This document shows positions 48,214-58,870 of a stretch of DNA of 64,000 nucleotides, piece after piece. A model generated the notes under the pieces. The model had not been told where the DNA came from and ran no database searches. It saw nothing but the letters and a program-made list of their open reading frames with translations. The translations under genes were made by a program, and so were the position numbers. This DNA comes from Pseudomonas sp. TH31 (GTDB lineage Bacteria; Pseudomonadota; Gammaproteobacteria; Pseudomonadales; Pseudomonadaceae): contig NZ_JAEKEZ010000006.1 in the NCBI RefSeq assembly GCF_016650815.1, forward strand, positions 255,501 through 319,500. The letters are read 5' to 3'. Each line of letters opens with the position of its first letter. Within the stretch, counting starts at the first letter, position 1.

Positions 48214-49644
48214 ATGACTGCCGACATCGCCTACCTGCAGAACCTACAGCAGCCTCTGGACGAACTCCAAACACTGTTTGATGCGCAGCGGGCCGCCTAC
48301 GCCGCCAACCCGATGCCATCCGCCGCCCAACGCCAGCAATGGCTCAAGGCATTGCGGGATCTGCTGAGCAATGAGCGCCAGGCGTTGATCGACGCCATCA
48401 GCCAGGATTTCAGCCACCGCAGCGCCGATGAAACCCTCCTCGCCGAGCTGATGCCGAGCCTGCACGGCATTCATTACGCCAGCCAACACCTCAAAGGCTG
48501 GATGAAACCGTCGCGGCGCAAGGTTGGCATCGCCTTTCAACCGGCATCCGCCAAAGTCGTTTATCAACCGCTCGGCGTGGTCGGCGTGATCGTGCCCTGG
48601 AACTACCCGCTGTACCTGGCCATCGGGCCGCTGGTGGGGGCGTTGTCGGCGGGTAATCGGGTGATGCTCAAACTCAGCGAGTCGACCCCGGCCACCGGCT
48701 TGCTGCTCAAGGAATTGCTCGGCCGAGTGTTCCCGCAAGATCTGGTCTGCGTGGTGCTGGGCGAGGCTGATATCGGCGTCGCGTTCTCCCGGCTGCGTTT
48801 TGATCACTTGCTGTTCACCGGCGCCACCAGCATCGGCAAACACGTCATGCGCGCGGCGGCGGAAAACCTGACACCGGTGACCCTGGAACTGGGTGGCAAG
48901 TCCCCGGCCATCGTGTCCCGCGACGTGCCGCTCAAGGACGCTGCCGAACGCATCGCTTTCGGTAAAACCCTTAACGCCGGGCAAACCTGCGTGGCGCCGG
49001 ACTACGTGCTGGTGCCCGAGGATCGTGTCGGATCGTTCGTCGAAGCCTATCGCCAAGCGGTTCGCGGGTTTTATCCGACCCTGGCCGACAACCCGGACTA
49101 CACCGCCATCATCAATGACCGACAACTGGCGCGGCTCAACGGTTACCTCAGCGACGCCACCAGCAAGGGCGCGCTGTTGATTCCGCTGTTCGACCAGGGC
49201 CAGGGCCGGCGCATGGGCCACAGCCTGCTGCTGAATGTCAGCGACGATATGACGGTAATGCAGGACGAAATCTTCGGCCCGGTGCTGCCGATCGTGCCGT
49301 ACACCGATTTGGATCAGGCGTTTGCCTACATCAATCAACGGCCTCGTCCGCTGGCGCTGTACTACTTCGGCTACGACAAGCGCGAGCAGAATCGCGTACT
49401 GCACGAAACTCATTCCGGCGGCGTGTGCCTGAACGACACGCTGCTGCACGTCGCCCAGGACGACATGCCGTTCGGCGGCATCGGCGCCTCGGGCATGGGC
49501 CATTACCACGGCCACGAAGGTTTCCTGACCTTCAGCAAGGCCAAGGGTGTGCTGATCAAACAGCGGTTCAATGCGGCAAAGTTGATTTACCCGCCGTATG
49601 GCAAGTCCATCCAGAAACTGATTCAGAAGCTGTTTATCCGCTAA
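48214..49644 (+). CDS. laoC: Aldehyde dehydrogenase LaoC (coniferyl aldehyde dehydrogenase-like)
   Basis: This 476-residue NAD(P)-dependent aldehyde dehydrogenase has catalytic Glu225 in LELGGKSP and catalytic Cys259 in NAGQTCVAPDYVLVP. The nucleotide fold shows in VIVPWNYPLYLAIGPL and FTGATSIGKHV. It would oxidise long-chain aldehydes to fatty acids after LaoA acts on the alcohols. General annotation often calls this family coniferyl aldehyde dehydrogenase (calB), so that substrate is an alternative. It is 29 bp from laoB. Confidence 0.88.
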   Translation: MTADIAYLQNLQQPLDELQTLFDAQRAAYAANPMPSAAQRQQWLKALRDLLSNERQALIDAISQDFSHRSADETLLAELMPSLHGIHYASQHLKGWMKPSRRKVGIAFQPASAKVVYQPLGVVGVIVPWNYPLYLAIGPLVGALSAGNRVMLKLSESTPATGLLLKELLGRVFPQDLVCVVLGEADIGVAFSRLRFDHLLFTGATSIGKHVMRAAAENLTPVTLELGGKSPAIVSRDVPLKDAAERIAFGKTLNAGQTCVAPDYVLVPEDRVGSFVEAYRQAVRGFYPTLADNPDYTAIINDRQLARLNGYLSDATSKGALLIPLFDQGQGRRMGHSLLLNVSDDMTVMQDEIFGPVLPIVPYTDLDQAFAYINQRPRPLALYYFGYDKREQNRVLHETHSGGVCLNDTLLHVAQDDMPFGGIGASGMGHYHGHEGFLTFSKAKGVLIKQRFNAAKLIYPPYGKSIQKLIQKLFIR

Positions 49645-49672
49645 CAATCCTCACCGCCGGGTAATAACAATA

Positions 49673-50218
49673 ATGAGCCCAAGCCTGTCCGATACACCCG
49701 CGCTGTCACGGCGCGGCCTGCTCAAATTCAGCCTGGGCGCCAGCGCCTTTCTCGCCACCGCCGGCCTGGGCGCCAGCCTCAGTGGATGCTCGTCGAGCAT
49801 TGCGGCCAACGGTTTTGCGATTCTGCGCAGCGCTGACCTGCTGTTTTTGCGGGCGCTGATCCCGGTGATGCTCGATGGCGCCGTGGCCGCAGGGAACATG
49901 CCGACGGCCGTCGATGGCACCCTTAAAAACCTGGATAGCGGCCTTAATCACCTGTCGCCGCAAATGCTCAAACTGACTCAACAGCTGTTCGATGTGCTCG
50001 GGATGGCCGTGACTCGTGGACCACTGACCGGGATCTGGGGCAGTTGGGAAAACGCCAGTGGCGATGAGATCCGGCATTTCCTTGAGCGTTGGGAAAACAG
50101 CTCGTTGAGCTTGCTGCGCATGGGGCATAGCTCGTTGCTGCAACTGGTGATGATGGCGTGGTACAGCCGGAAGGAGTCATGGGCGCATTGCGGGTACCCG
50201 GGGCCGCCTGTCGTTTGA
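49673..50218 (+). CDS. laoB: Tat-signal protein LaoB, small partner of the GMC oxidoreductase
   Basis: A 181-residue protein with a twin-arginine signal (LSRRGLLKFSLGASAFLATA) and a cysteine in SGCSSS that could be a lipoprotein box. The rest resembles the gluconate dehydrogenase subunit 3/TAT-small-subunit group, which accompanies GMC oxidoreductases and escorts them to the periplasm. In P. aeruginosa the corresponding gene (PA0365) is laoB, needed with LaoA. It ends 55 bp before laoA and contains an intact CCCGGGG. Confidence 0.8.
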   Translation: MSPSLSDTPALSRRGLLKFSLGASAFLATAGLGASLSGCSSSIAANGFAILRSADLLFLRALIPVMLDGAVAAGNMPTAVDGTLKNLDSGLNHLSPQMLKLTQQLFDVLGMAVTRGPLTGIWGSWENASGDEIRHFLERWENSSLSLLRMGHSSLLQLVMMAWYSRKESWAHCGYPGPPVV

Positions 50219-50272
50219 GAATGGCGCCAGCCGCTTCACCACCGCAACCAAAATAAAAAAGAGAACCTGAAC

Positions 50273-51868
50273 ATGCCCGTACCCGATCCGTTCCGCGAAG
50301 GCCTGGCCCGTGGCTGGAAAACCTACAACGGCGCGCAATTGACCCAGGACCTGACCCTGGAAGCCGACGTGGCAATCATCGGCAGCGGTGCCGGCGGCGG
50401 CACCACGGCCGAAATCCTCAGCGCCGCCGGCTACAAGGTGCTGCTGATAGAAGAAGGCCCGCTCAAGACCAGCAGCGACTTCAAGATGCTCGAAGACCAG
50501 GCCTATGCCAGCCTCTATCAGGAAGGCATCGGCCGCATGAGCAAGGATGGCGCGATCACCATACTGCAAGGCCGGGCGGTGGGCGGCACCACGCTGATCA
50601 ACTGGACCTCGAGCTTCCGCACCCCGACCCCGACCCTGGAACACTGGGCCAAAGAGCACAACGTCAAAGGCCACAGCCCCACCGAGATGGCGCCGTGGTT
50701 CGAAAAAATGGAACAACGCCTGGGCGTCGCCCCGTGGATGATTGCGCCCAACGCCAACAACGACGTGATCCGCAAAGGCTGCGAGCAACTCGGCTATAGC
50801 TGGCACGTGATCCCGCGCAATGTGCGCGGCTGCTGGAACCTCGGCTATTGCGGCATGGGCTGCCCGACCAACGCCAAGCAATCAATGCTGGTGACGACCA
50901 TTCCGGCGACCCTGGAAAAGGGCGGCGAACTGCTCTACCTGGCCCGAGCCGAGAAACTGTCGATCAAGGACGGCAAAGTCACCGGCCTCAATTGCGTGGC
51001 GATGGACGACCGTTGTGTTGCACCCACCGGGCGCACCATCACGGTCAAGGCGCGGCACTACGTGCTGGCCGGCGGCGGGATCAACAGCCCGGCGTTGCTG
51101 TTGCGTTCCGACGCACCCGACCCGCACAAACGGCTGGGCACCAGGACTTTCCTGCATTTGGTGAACATGTCCGCCGGGCTGTTCGACGAGGTGATCAACC
51201 CGTTCTACGGTGCACCGCAGTCGATCTATTCCGACCATTTCCAATGGCAGGACGGCACCACCGGAAAGATGTCCTACAAGCTCGAAGTCCCGCCGCTGCA
51301 ACCAGCCTTGGCCGCGACCCTGCTGGGCGGTTTCGGCAAAGAAAACTCACAACACATGGAAAACCTGCCCCACACCCACGCCATGCTGGCGTTGCTGCGG
51401 GACGGCTTCCACCCGGACAGCCCCGGCGGCAGCGTCGAGTTGCGCGGCGATGGCACGCCGGTGCTCGACTACCAGGTTTCACCCTACGCCTGGGACGGCT
51501 TGCGGCGGGCGTTTCACAGCATGGCCGAGATCCAGTTCGCCGGTGGCGCCAAAGCGGTGATGCCGATGCACGCCGATGCGCGCTACGTAAAAACCCTCGC
51601 CGAGGCCCGGACCTTGATCGATGGTTTGAGCCTTGAGCTGTATCGCACGCGCCTGGGCAGCGCTCACGTGATGGGCGGTTGTGCGATGGGTGAAGACCCG
51701 AAAAGCGCGGTGACCGACAGCCTTGGCCGCCATCATCAGATCAGCAATCTGTCGATCCACGATGGCTCGCTGTTTCCCACCAGCATTGGCGCAAACCCGC
51801 AACTGTCGGTCTACGGGCTGACCGCGCAACTGGCGACTGCCCTGGCCGATCGCCTGAAAAACCCATGA
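50273..51868 (+). CDS. laoA: GMC family alcohol dehydrogenase LaoA
   Basis: This 531-residue flavoprotein has the FAD-binding motif VAIIGSGAGGGTTAEIL near residues 25-41, and the GMC C-terminal motif with active-site His in GSAHVMGGCAMGE near residue 463 and IGANPQLSVYGL near the end. It probably oxidises long-chain primary alcohols to aldehydes and passes electrons to the respiratory chain. It lacks its own export signal, so export with LaoB is likely. It is the last gene of laoCBA; coaD follows at 115 bp. Confidence 0.86.
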   Translation: MPVPDPFREGLARGWKTYNGAQLTQDLTLEADVAIIGSGAGGGTTAEILSAAGYKVLLIEEGPLKTSSDFKMLEDQAYASLYQEGIGRMSKDGAITILQGRAVGGTTLINWTSSFRTPTPTLEHWAKEHNVKGHSPTEMAPWFEKMEQRLGVAPWMIAPNANNDVIRKGCEQLGYSWHVIPRNVRGCWNLGYCGMGCPTNAKQSMLVTTIPATLEKGGELLYLARAEKLSIKDGKVTGLNCVAMDDRCVAPTGRTITVKARHYVLAGGGINSPALLLRSDAPDPHKRLGTRTFLHLVNMSAGLFDEVINPFYGAPQSIYSDHFQWQDGTTGKMSYKLEVPPLQPALAATLLGGFGKENSQHMENLPHTHAMLALLRDGFHPDSPGGSVELRGDGTPVLDYQVSPYAWDGLRRAFHSMAEIQFAGGAKAVMPMHADARYVKTLAEARTLIDGLSLELYRTRLGSAHVMGGCAMGEDPKSAVTDSLGRHHQISNLSIHDGSLFPTSIGANPQLSVYGLTAQLATALADRLKNP

Positions 51869-51896
51869 AAAAACCAATTATCCCTATCGTCTATAG

Positions 51897-52460
<564 letters not shown>

Positions 52461-52463
<3 letters not shown>

Positions 52464-52550
52464 GAGCTGCCGAAGGCTCGGGCCGCGTTCGTACGATCTT
52501 TTGGGGCTAACACCCCAATTCTGGCAGTCATCGCAGCCTGCGATCTTTTG
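52461..52550. repeat. Degenerate REP element after coaD
   Basis: GTAGGAGCTGCCGAAGGCTC begins within the coaD stop codon; a second half ATCGCAGCCTGCGATCTTTTG ends near 52550. The arms no longer match well, and a separate small palindrome (TTGGGGCTAACACCCCAA) lies between them and could act as the coaD terminator. Confidence 0.65.
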
Positions 52551-52557
52551 CCCTTGA

Positions 52558-52899
<342 letters not shown>

Positions 52900-52903
52900 G
52901 GAC

Positions 52904-52955
52904 CAAAAAGATCGTCCGAAGGCTCGGGCCGCGTTCGGACGATCTTTTGATCTTG
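52904..52955. repeat. REP element between ferredoxin and small membrane protein
   Basis: Short arms AAAAGATCGTCCGAA and TTCGGACGATCTTTT flank GGCTCGGGCCGCG. It lies between convergent genes and has the same core that ends the AraC remnant at 46492-46510. Confidence 0.75.
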
Positions 52956-52960
52956 CTTCA

Positions 52961-53287
52961 TTACTCGCGCTGCTCAAACCCATCCCCGGTACACCCCAGG
53001 CACCGCACAAATGCGGCTTTCGCCGGGTCAACCACCAACGCCTGCCCCGCATCGCCAACACCGCCACCCAACGCGGTAAACGGCAATGACACCACAAACA
53101 CACCCGCACCGATCACTGTCGCCACCACCAATAGAGGTCGGGCAATCAGCAAATCGCCGATCATCGCGTAGGCCGGTGGGTTCTGGATGGTGTAACGGGG
53201 GTCGCCGCTGCCACTGCTCTCAGCCGCCAGCGTCGGCAGACCGACACTCAGCAGCAAAACAACGACAAAGGTTCGAAACGAATTCAT
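52961..53287 (-). CDS. Small exported or membrane protein of unknown function
   Basis: A 108-residue protein with a signal peptide ([21 protein letters not shown]) and one hydrophobic segment near residues 52-72 ([19 protein letters not shown]). The C-terminus has two cysteines in [10 protein letters not shown]. Homologues in Pseudomonas are sometimes labelled multidrug transporter without basis that I can see. I do not recognise a function. It stands alone between ferredoxin and mutM. Confidence 0.75.
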   Translation of the reverse strand: MNSFRTFVVVLLLSVGLPTLAAESSGSGDPRYTIQNPPAYAMIGDLLIARPLLVVATVIGAGVFVVSLPFTALGGGVGDAGQALVVDPAKAAFVRCLGCTGDGFEQRE

Positions 53288-53341
53288 GGCACGGTCCTTC
53301 GGCTAGGCAGTGAGAACACTGACTATAGACCGTAGGACGTA

Positions 53342-54154
53342 TCAGCTCTGACAGCGTGGGCAAAAGACACTGGCGCGCTGCCCCAGGCGCACGTCCCGCA
53401 GCTCCGTGCCGCAGACTTTGCAGGGCTCACTGCCACGGCCGTAGACAAACAGTTCCTGCTGGAAGTAGCCCGGCTGGCCGTCACCGCCGATAAAGTCGCG
53501 CAACGTGGTGCCGCCCCGCTCGATGGCATGGGCGAGGATGCGTTTGATCTCGATCGCCAGTTTCAGGTAACGCGCCCGAGAAATACTTTTGGCTTCCCGG
53601 CGCGGGTCAATACCGGCGGCGAACAACGCTTCCGTCGCATAGATATTGCCGACCCCCACCACCACCGCGTTGTCCATGATGAACGGCTTGACCGCCATCG
53701 AACGACTACGAGACTGCTGGAACAAACGCTCGCCATCGAACAGGTCGGTCAACGGCTCCGGCCCCAGGCGAATCAACAGTTCGTGATTGAGCGGGTCGAG
53801 GCTCCAGAGCATCGCGCCAAACCGGCGTGGGTCGGTGTAGCGCAGGGCCAGGCCAGACTCGAGTTCAATATCCACATGCTCATGCTTGGCCGCCGGCGTG
53901 CCAACTTCGACCAGGCGCAAATTCCCCGACATGCCCAAATGACTGATCAAGGTGCCGACCTCGGCATTGATCAACAGGTACTTGGCGCGCCGTTCCACCA
54001 GCACAATGCGCTGGCCGGACAGCCGCACATCCAGGTCTTCGGGAATGGGCCAGCGCAAACGCCGGTCACGCACGATCACCCGGCTGACGCGTTGGCCTTC
54101 CAGGTGCGGGGCGATGCCCCGGCGGGTGGTTTCGACTTCTGGCAGTTCAGGCAT
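53342..54154 (-). CDS. mutM: Formamidopyrimidine-DNA glycosylase
   Basis: MutM (270 aa) excises 8-oxoguanine and other oxidised purines. The N-terminal [13 protein letters not shown] supplies the catalytic proline (Pro2) and Glu3; the helix-two-turn-helix and the C-terminal zinc finger with four cysteines ([10 protein letters not shown]...CPRCQS) are all present. Length is normal. It lies 44 bp downstream of the HDOD gene and may be read with it. Confidence 0.97.
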   Translation of the reverse strand: MPELPEVETTRRGIAPHLEGQRVSRVIVRDRRLRWPIPEDLDVRLSGQRIVLVERRAKYLLINAEVGTLISHLGMSGNLRLVEVGTPAAKHEHVDIELESGLALRYTDPRRFGAMLWSLDPLNHELLIRLGPEPLTDLFDGERLFQQSRSRSMAVKPFIMDNAVVVGVGNIYATEALFAAGIDPRREAKSISRARYLKLAIEIKRILAHAIERGGTTLRDFIGGDGQPGYFQQELFVYGRGSEPCKVCGTELRDVRLGQRASVFCPRCQS

Positions 54155-54197
54155 GGTGTTCTCGAATCAGACGCTTTGATCAGGAAAAACCGCTCCC

Positions 54198-55067
54198 TCA
54201 GTGATGAGCGCCGAGGTCACGAATCGTTTGCTTGAGGGTCTCGAAATCGTAATCCGAGAGACCGACATAATCGAGTACCAAAGCCCCGATACTGTTCCAC
54301 TCGTGGTCCTCGGACTGGTTACCCAGCACCCGATAGGACGCGCAAATGTGTTCGGCCATTTTCAGGATCGACAGCAGGTTTTTCAACTGACTGTTGCGCG
54401 AGGACTCATCACTGAAGATCGCCAGCGCATTGTGGTGATTGGCGATGGCGGCGCTGATGTGTTCCGGCAAGCGCCAGGACTTGGCGGTGTAATAACCGAC
54501 CACGGCGTGGTTGGTGTTGAATACCCGGTTCTCGGTGTCCACTACCCGGCATTCGGCACTCGCGCTGGCATAGGCCTCTTCCAGGGTTTTCATGTAGTCC
54601 GGGAAACGCTTGAGCATCAGCGGCACGCCGCAGTCGTGAAACAAGCCCAGTGCGTAAGCCTCGTCGCCGGCCTGGGAGCCGATGCGCTTGGCCAGCGTGA
54701 GGCATGTCATCGCCACATCCTGAGCGGTGTCCCAGAACCGGTTCAGGGTCACGATGGTGTCATCGTTCATCTCGCCCTTGATCGACTGCGCGTTGATCAG
54801 GTTGATGATCGAACGGCTGCCCAGCAAATTCACCGCACGCTGGATCGAGGCAATCTTGTTACTCAAGCCGTAGTAAGGCGAGTTGACGATTTTCAGCAGT
54901 GCCCCGGAGAGACCTGGGTCCTGGGCAATCAGTTTCGCGATCACCTCCAGGTCCGGGTCAGGCATGTACTGCTCCATCTGCAGATCCACCATGATCTGCG
55001 GCTGGGCCGGCACACTGATGCCTTGCAGCGACTGTTGGATTTGTTCGCAGCTCAGCTCTTGGGACAT
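54198..55067 (-). CDS. HDOD domain-containing protein
   Basis: This 289-residue protein is a stand-alone HDOD domain, a relative of HD phosphohydrolases usually without phosphodiesterase activity. Characteristic stretches are KLIAQDPGLSGALLKIVNSPYY-like region near residue 45 and HDCGVPLMLKRFPDYM near residue 144. HDOD proteins act in signalling, for example in stress, motility or c-di-GMP networks, but no partner domain or neighbour indicates its role here. Confidence 0.9.
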   Translation of the reverse strand: MSQELSCEQIQQSLQGISVPAQPQIMVDLQMEQYMPDPDLEVIAKLIAQDPGLSGALLKIVNSPYYGLSNKIASIQRAVNLLGSRSIINLINAQSIKGEMNDDTIVTLNRFWDTAQDVAMTCLTLAKRIGSQAGDEAYALGLFHDCGVPLMLKRFPDYMKTLEEAYASASAECRVVDTENRVFNTNHAVVGYYTAKSWRLPEHISAAIANHHNALAIFSDESSRNSQLKNLLSILKMAEHICASYRVLGNQSEDHEWNSIGALVLDYVGLSDYDFETLKQTIRDLGAHH

Positions 55068-55255
55068 AAGTACACACTCTGGGACAGGCAGGGATTCTAA
55101 CCTTTAAAAAGTTGGATCCGACACATTGGCCGGCAGATCCCCGGAAATTTCATCGATTGCCAAACACAGGTGAGCGTCCTCGCCACAGGTCTATCTGCCA
55201 AGCCGAGGCCTTGCGCAACGCGCTATACTCCCGCTCTTTTTTCCGGAGCGACGTC

Positions 55256-56452
55256 ATGTCCCTGCCTAGCCTGCGCCTCAAAGCCAACGCCGACCGTCGC
55301 CTGCGAAACGGCCACTTGTGGGTCTACAGCAACGAAATCGATGTAGCGGCGACCCCTTTGCACGGTTTCAAAGCTGGCGACCAGGCGATCCTCGAAGCCG
55401 CCGGCGGCAAGCCGCTGGGCATCGTCGCCATGAGCCCGAACAACCTGATCTGCGCGCGCCTGCTGTCGCGCGACATCAAGTTGCCGCTGGACAAGTCGCT
55501 GCTGGTGCATCGCCTGAACGTCGCCCTGTCCCTGCGCGATCGCCTGTTCGACAAGCCGTTCTATCGCCTGGTCTACGGTGATTCGGATCTGTTGCCAGGC
55601 CTGGTCGTCGACCGATTCGGCGACATCCTGGTGGTCCAGATCGCTTCGGCGACCATGGAAGCGCATAAAGAAGACGTGATCGCGGCGCTGACCCAAGTGC
55701 TCAAGCCAAGCGGCATTCTGTTCAAGAACGACTCCGCGGCCCGTGACGCCGAAGGCCTCAACCGCTACGTCGAAACCGTGTTCGGCCTGGTGCCGGAATG
55801 GGTTGCCCTGGAAGAGAACGGCGTGAAGTTCGAAGCACCGGTCATCCAGGGCCAGAAAACCGGCTGGTTCTACGACCACCGCATGAACCGCGCACGCCTG
55901 GCGCCGTATGCCAAAGGCAAGCGCGTACTCGACCTGTACAGCTACATCGGCGGCTGGGGCGTGCAAGCGGCCGCGTTCGGCGCCAGTGAAGTATTCTGCG
56001 TCGACGCTTCGGCCTTTGCCCTTGACGGCGTCGAGCGCAATGCCGCGCTGAACGGTGTCGCCGAAAAAATGACCTGCATTGAAGGCGACGTGTTCGAAGC
56101 CCTCAAAGAGCTGAAAGCCAGCGAAGAACGTTTCGACGTGATCGTAGCCGACCCGCCTGCCTTCATCAAACGCAAGAAAGACATGAAGAACGGTGAAGGC
56201 GCCTACCGTCGCCTGAACGAACAAGCCATGCGCCTGCTCAGCAAGGACGGCATCCTGGTCAGCGCCTCGTGCTCGATGCACCTGCCGGAAGATGATCTGC
56301 AGAACATCCTGCTGACCAGCGCCCGTCACCTGGACCGCAACATCCAGATGCTGGAGCGTGGCGGTCAGGGCCCGGATCACCCGGTGCACCCGGCGATTGC
56401 CGAGACACGGTACATCAAGAGCATTACTTGCCGGTTGTTGCCGAATAGCTAA
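55256..56452 (+). CDS. Class I SAM-dependent rRNA methyltransferase (RlmI-like)
   Basis: This 398-residue protein has an N-terminal PUA domain (LRLKANADRRLRNGHLWVYS) and a Rossmann methyltransferase domain with VLDLYSYIGGWGVQAA near residue 225 and catalytic-type motif VADPPAFIKRKKDM near residue 298. RlmI methylates C1962 of 23S rRNA in E. coli; this protein is of that family but the target is inferred. I start at MSLPSLRLKAN, behind a good TCCGGAG site; an earlier in-frame ATG would add 48 residues unlike the family. Confidence 0.88.
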   Translation: MSLPSLRLKANADRRLRNGHLWVYSNEIDVAATPLHGFKAGDQAILEAAGGKPLGIVAMSPNNLICARLLSRDIKLPLDKSLLVHRLNVALSLRDRLFDKPFYRLVYGDSDLLPGLVVDRFGDILVVQIASATMEAHKEDVIAALTQVLKPSGILFKNDSAARDAEGLNRYVETVFGLVPEWVALEENGVKFEAPVIQGQKTGWFYDHRMNRARLAPYAKGKRVLDLYSYIGGWGVQAAAFGASEVFCVDASAFALDGVERNAALNGVAEKMTCIEGDVFEALKELKASEERFDVIVADPPAFIKRKKDMKNGEGAYRRLNEQAMRLLSKDGILVSASCSMHLPEDDLQNILLTSARHLDRNIQMLERGGQGPDHPVHPAIAETRYIKSITCRLLPNS

Positions 56453-56837
56453 TAAGTCTAAAACCGCCATGGGTGGAATTTATCCATGGCGGATTAATCA
56501 TGAGACTTGCCCTGAATAAAACCTGGCGCCCAACCATCTGCCGATGACGATAGCCATCGGTTTCAGCCTGTGGGGCTTAGTGACAAATGCGAGGGTCGGT
56601 CACTGATTGAGCGCCCTGCCGACCGGCTGATCCAAGCTTTCTTCCTGACGCCAGCGGTGTAGAATCGCGGGATTCATCGCCATTCATCCCCCGGCGGGTT
56701 TATGAGCTCAGGCTGAGGCAAGCGGCGATCCCGCAAAGTCATCGGCAACTTCCGGACACACGGCCATTTCTGAGTGTTCCAGACGTCAATAGAAGCTCAC
56801 TCCCCTTTGATACCTGATTAGCCGCCCGGAGTGCTCC
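56453..56837. other. Intergenic region with hairpin and ilvD upstream region
   Basis: No gene is supported in these 385 bp. A perfect 9-bp hairpin CCGCCATGG..CCATGGCGG (about 56466-56491) follows the methyltransferase and may end its transcript although a T-run is missing. A TAGAAT at 56660-56665 could be the ilvD -10 box, which would leave an unusually long leader of about 170 nt. I saw no short leader peptide with runs of Ile, Val or Leu. Confidence 0.5.
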
Positions 56838-58678
56838 ATGCCTGATTACCGCTCGAAAACATCCACCCACGGCCGCAACATGGCCGGCGCCCGCGCACTG
56901 TGGCGCGCCACCGGGATGAAAGATGACGACTTCAAGAAGCCGATCATCGCCATTGCCAACTCCTTCACCCAGTTCGTACCGGGCCACGTCCATCTCAAGG
57001 ACCTGGGCCAACTGGTCGCCCGTGAAATCGAGCGGGCCGGCGGTGTAGCCAAAGAATTCAACACCATCGCCGTGGATGACGGCATCGCCATGGGCCACGA
57101 CGGCATGCTGTATTCGCTGCCGAGCCGCGAGATCATCGCCGACTCCGTCGAATACATGGTCAACGCCCACTGCGCCGACGCCATCGTCTGCATCTCCAAC
57201 TGCGACAAGATCACCCCTGGCATGCTGATGGCCGCCTTGCGCCTGAACGTCCCGGTGATCTTCGTTTCCGGCGGTCCGATGGAAGCCGGCAAGACCAAAC
57301 TGGCCAGCCACGGTCTTGACCTGGTTGATGCCATGGTGATCGCCGCCGACTCCAGCGCGTCTGACGAGAAAGTCGCTGAGTACGAGCGCAGCGCCTGCCC
57401 GACCTGCGGTTCGTGCTCCGGCATGTTCACCGCCAACTCGATGAACTGCCTGGTTGAAGCCCTGGGCCTGGCATTGCCGGGCAACGGTTCGACCCTGGCC
57501 ACCCACAGCGACCGCGAGCAGCTGTTCCTGCAAGCCGGGCGCACCATCGTCGACCTGTGCAAGCGTTACTACGGCGACAACGATGAGTCGGTATTGCCGC
57601 GCAACATTGCCAACTTCAAGGCGTTCGAAAACGCCATGACCCTGGACATCGCCATGGGCGGTTCCACCAACACCATCCTGCACTTGCTGGCCGCCGCCCA
57701 GGAAGCCGAGATCGACTTCGACCTGAAGGACATCGACCGCCTCTCCCGCCACGTGCCGCAACTGTGCAAAGTCGCGCCGAACATCCAGAAGTACCACATG
57801 GAAGACGTGCACCGCGCCGGCGGGATCTTCAGCATCCTCGGCTCGCTGGCCCGTGGTGGCCTGCTGCACACCGAGCTGCCGACCGTGCACAGCAAGACCA
57901 TGGCCGAAGGCATCGCCAAGTGGGACATCACCCAGACCACCGACGAAGCCGTGCATCACTTCTTCAAGGCCGGTCCTGCGGGCATCCCGACGCAAACCGC
58001 GTTCAGCCAGTCGACCCGCTGGGAAACCCTGGACGACGACCGTGAAAACGGCTGCATCCGCAGTGTCGAGCATGCTTACTCGCAAGAAGGTGGCCTGGCC
58101 GTTCTGTACGGCAACATCGCCCTGGACGGTTGCGTGGTGAAAACCGCCGGCGTCGACGAGTCGATCCACGTCTTCGAAGGCAACGCGAAGATCTTCGAAA
58201 GCCAGGACAGCGCCGTACGCGGCATCCTCGCTGACGAAGTGAAGGCCGGCGACATCGTGATCATCCGTTACGAAGGCCCGAAAGGCGGCCCGGCATGCAG
58301 GAAATGCTATACCCGACGTCCTACCTGAAATCCAAAGGCCTGGGCAAAGCCTGTGCGCTGCTCACCGACGGTCGTTTCTCCGGTGGCACCTCGGGCCTGT
58401 CCATCGGTCACGCTTCACCAGAAGCCGCTGCCGGTGGCGCGATTGGCCTGGTGCAGGATGGTGACAAAGTGCTGATCGACATTCCGAACCGCTCGATCAA
58501 CCTGTTGATCAGCGATGAAGAACTGGCTGCACGCCGGGTCGAGCAGGACCGCAAAGGCTGGAAGCCAGTAGAGAAGCGTCCGCGCAAAGTCACTACCGCG
58601 CTCAAAGCCTACGCCCTGCTGGCCACCAGTGCCGACAAGGGTGCCGTGCGTAACAAGGCGATGCTCGACGGGCTGTAA
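56838..58678 (+). CDS. ilvD: Dihydroxy-acid dehydratase, frameshifted near the C-terminus
   Basis: IlvD dehydrates dihydroxy acids in isoleucine and valine synthesis and needs an Fe-S cluster. The cluster and metal motifs are intact: [13 protein letters not shown] near residue 119 and [17 protein letters not shown] near residue 189. The conserved frame ends in EGPKGGP and resumes as [18 protein letters not shown] in another frame; at 58289-58293 CCCGG should be CCCGGG, which restores 613 residues and the expected PGMQEM. Loss of this gene would cause auxotrophy, so a sequence error is more likely than a true mutation. Confidence 0.95.
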
Positions 58679-58694
58679 GGCTTAACCGTCGGAT

Positions 58695-58727
58695 AAAAAA
58701 TGCCCCGCCAAGTGCGGGGCATTTTTG
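58695..58727 (+). terminator. Rho-independent terminator of ilvD
   Basis: Stem TGCCCCGC / GCGGGGCA with a 5-base loop (CAAGT), an A-run before it and TTTTTGTTT after it, 16 bp after the ilvD stop. Confidence 0.92.
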
Positions 58728-58741
58728 TTTGCGCAGATATT

Positions 58742-58860
58742 CTGTAGGGGCGAGCCTGCTCCGGGCGGCGTTCCGACGATGCTCGTCAACGATAATGCTG
58801 AAAGCCTGACACCGCGCGGCGCTCTCAGGTTTTTCGCGAGCACGCTCGCTCCTGCAAAGG
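58742..58860. repeat. Diverged REP pair after ilvD
   Basis: TGTAGGGGCGAGCCTGCTCC at the left and TTTTTCGCGAGCACGCTCGCTCCTGCA at the right (cores given up to 20 bases: GCGAGCACGCTCGCTCCTGC) are diverged, opposed REP units. They lie between the ilvD terminator and the DUF6124 gene end. Confidence 0.55.
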
Positions 58861-58870
58861 GGGATTGGCG

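Noticed and set aside
58295..58678. Independent small gene after ilvD
   Set aside because: It encodes the conserved IlvD C-terminus in a shifted frame.
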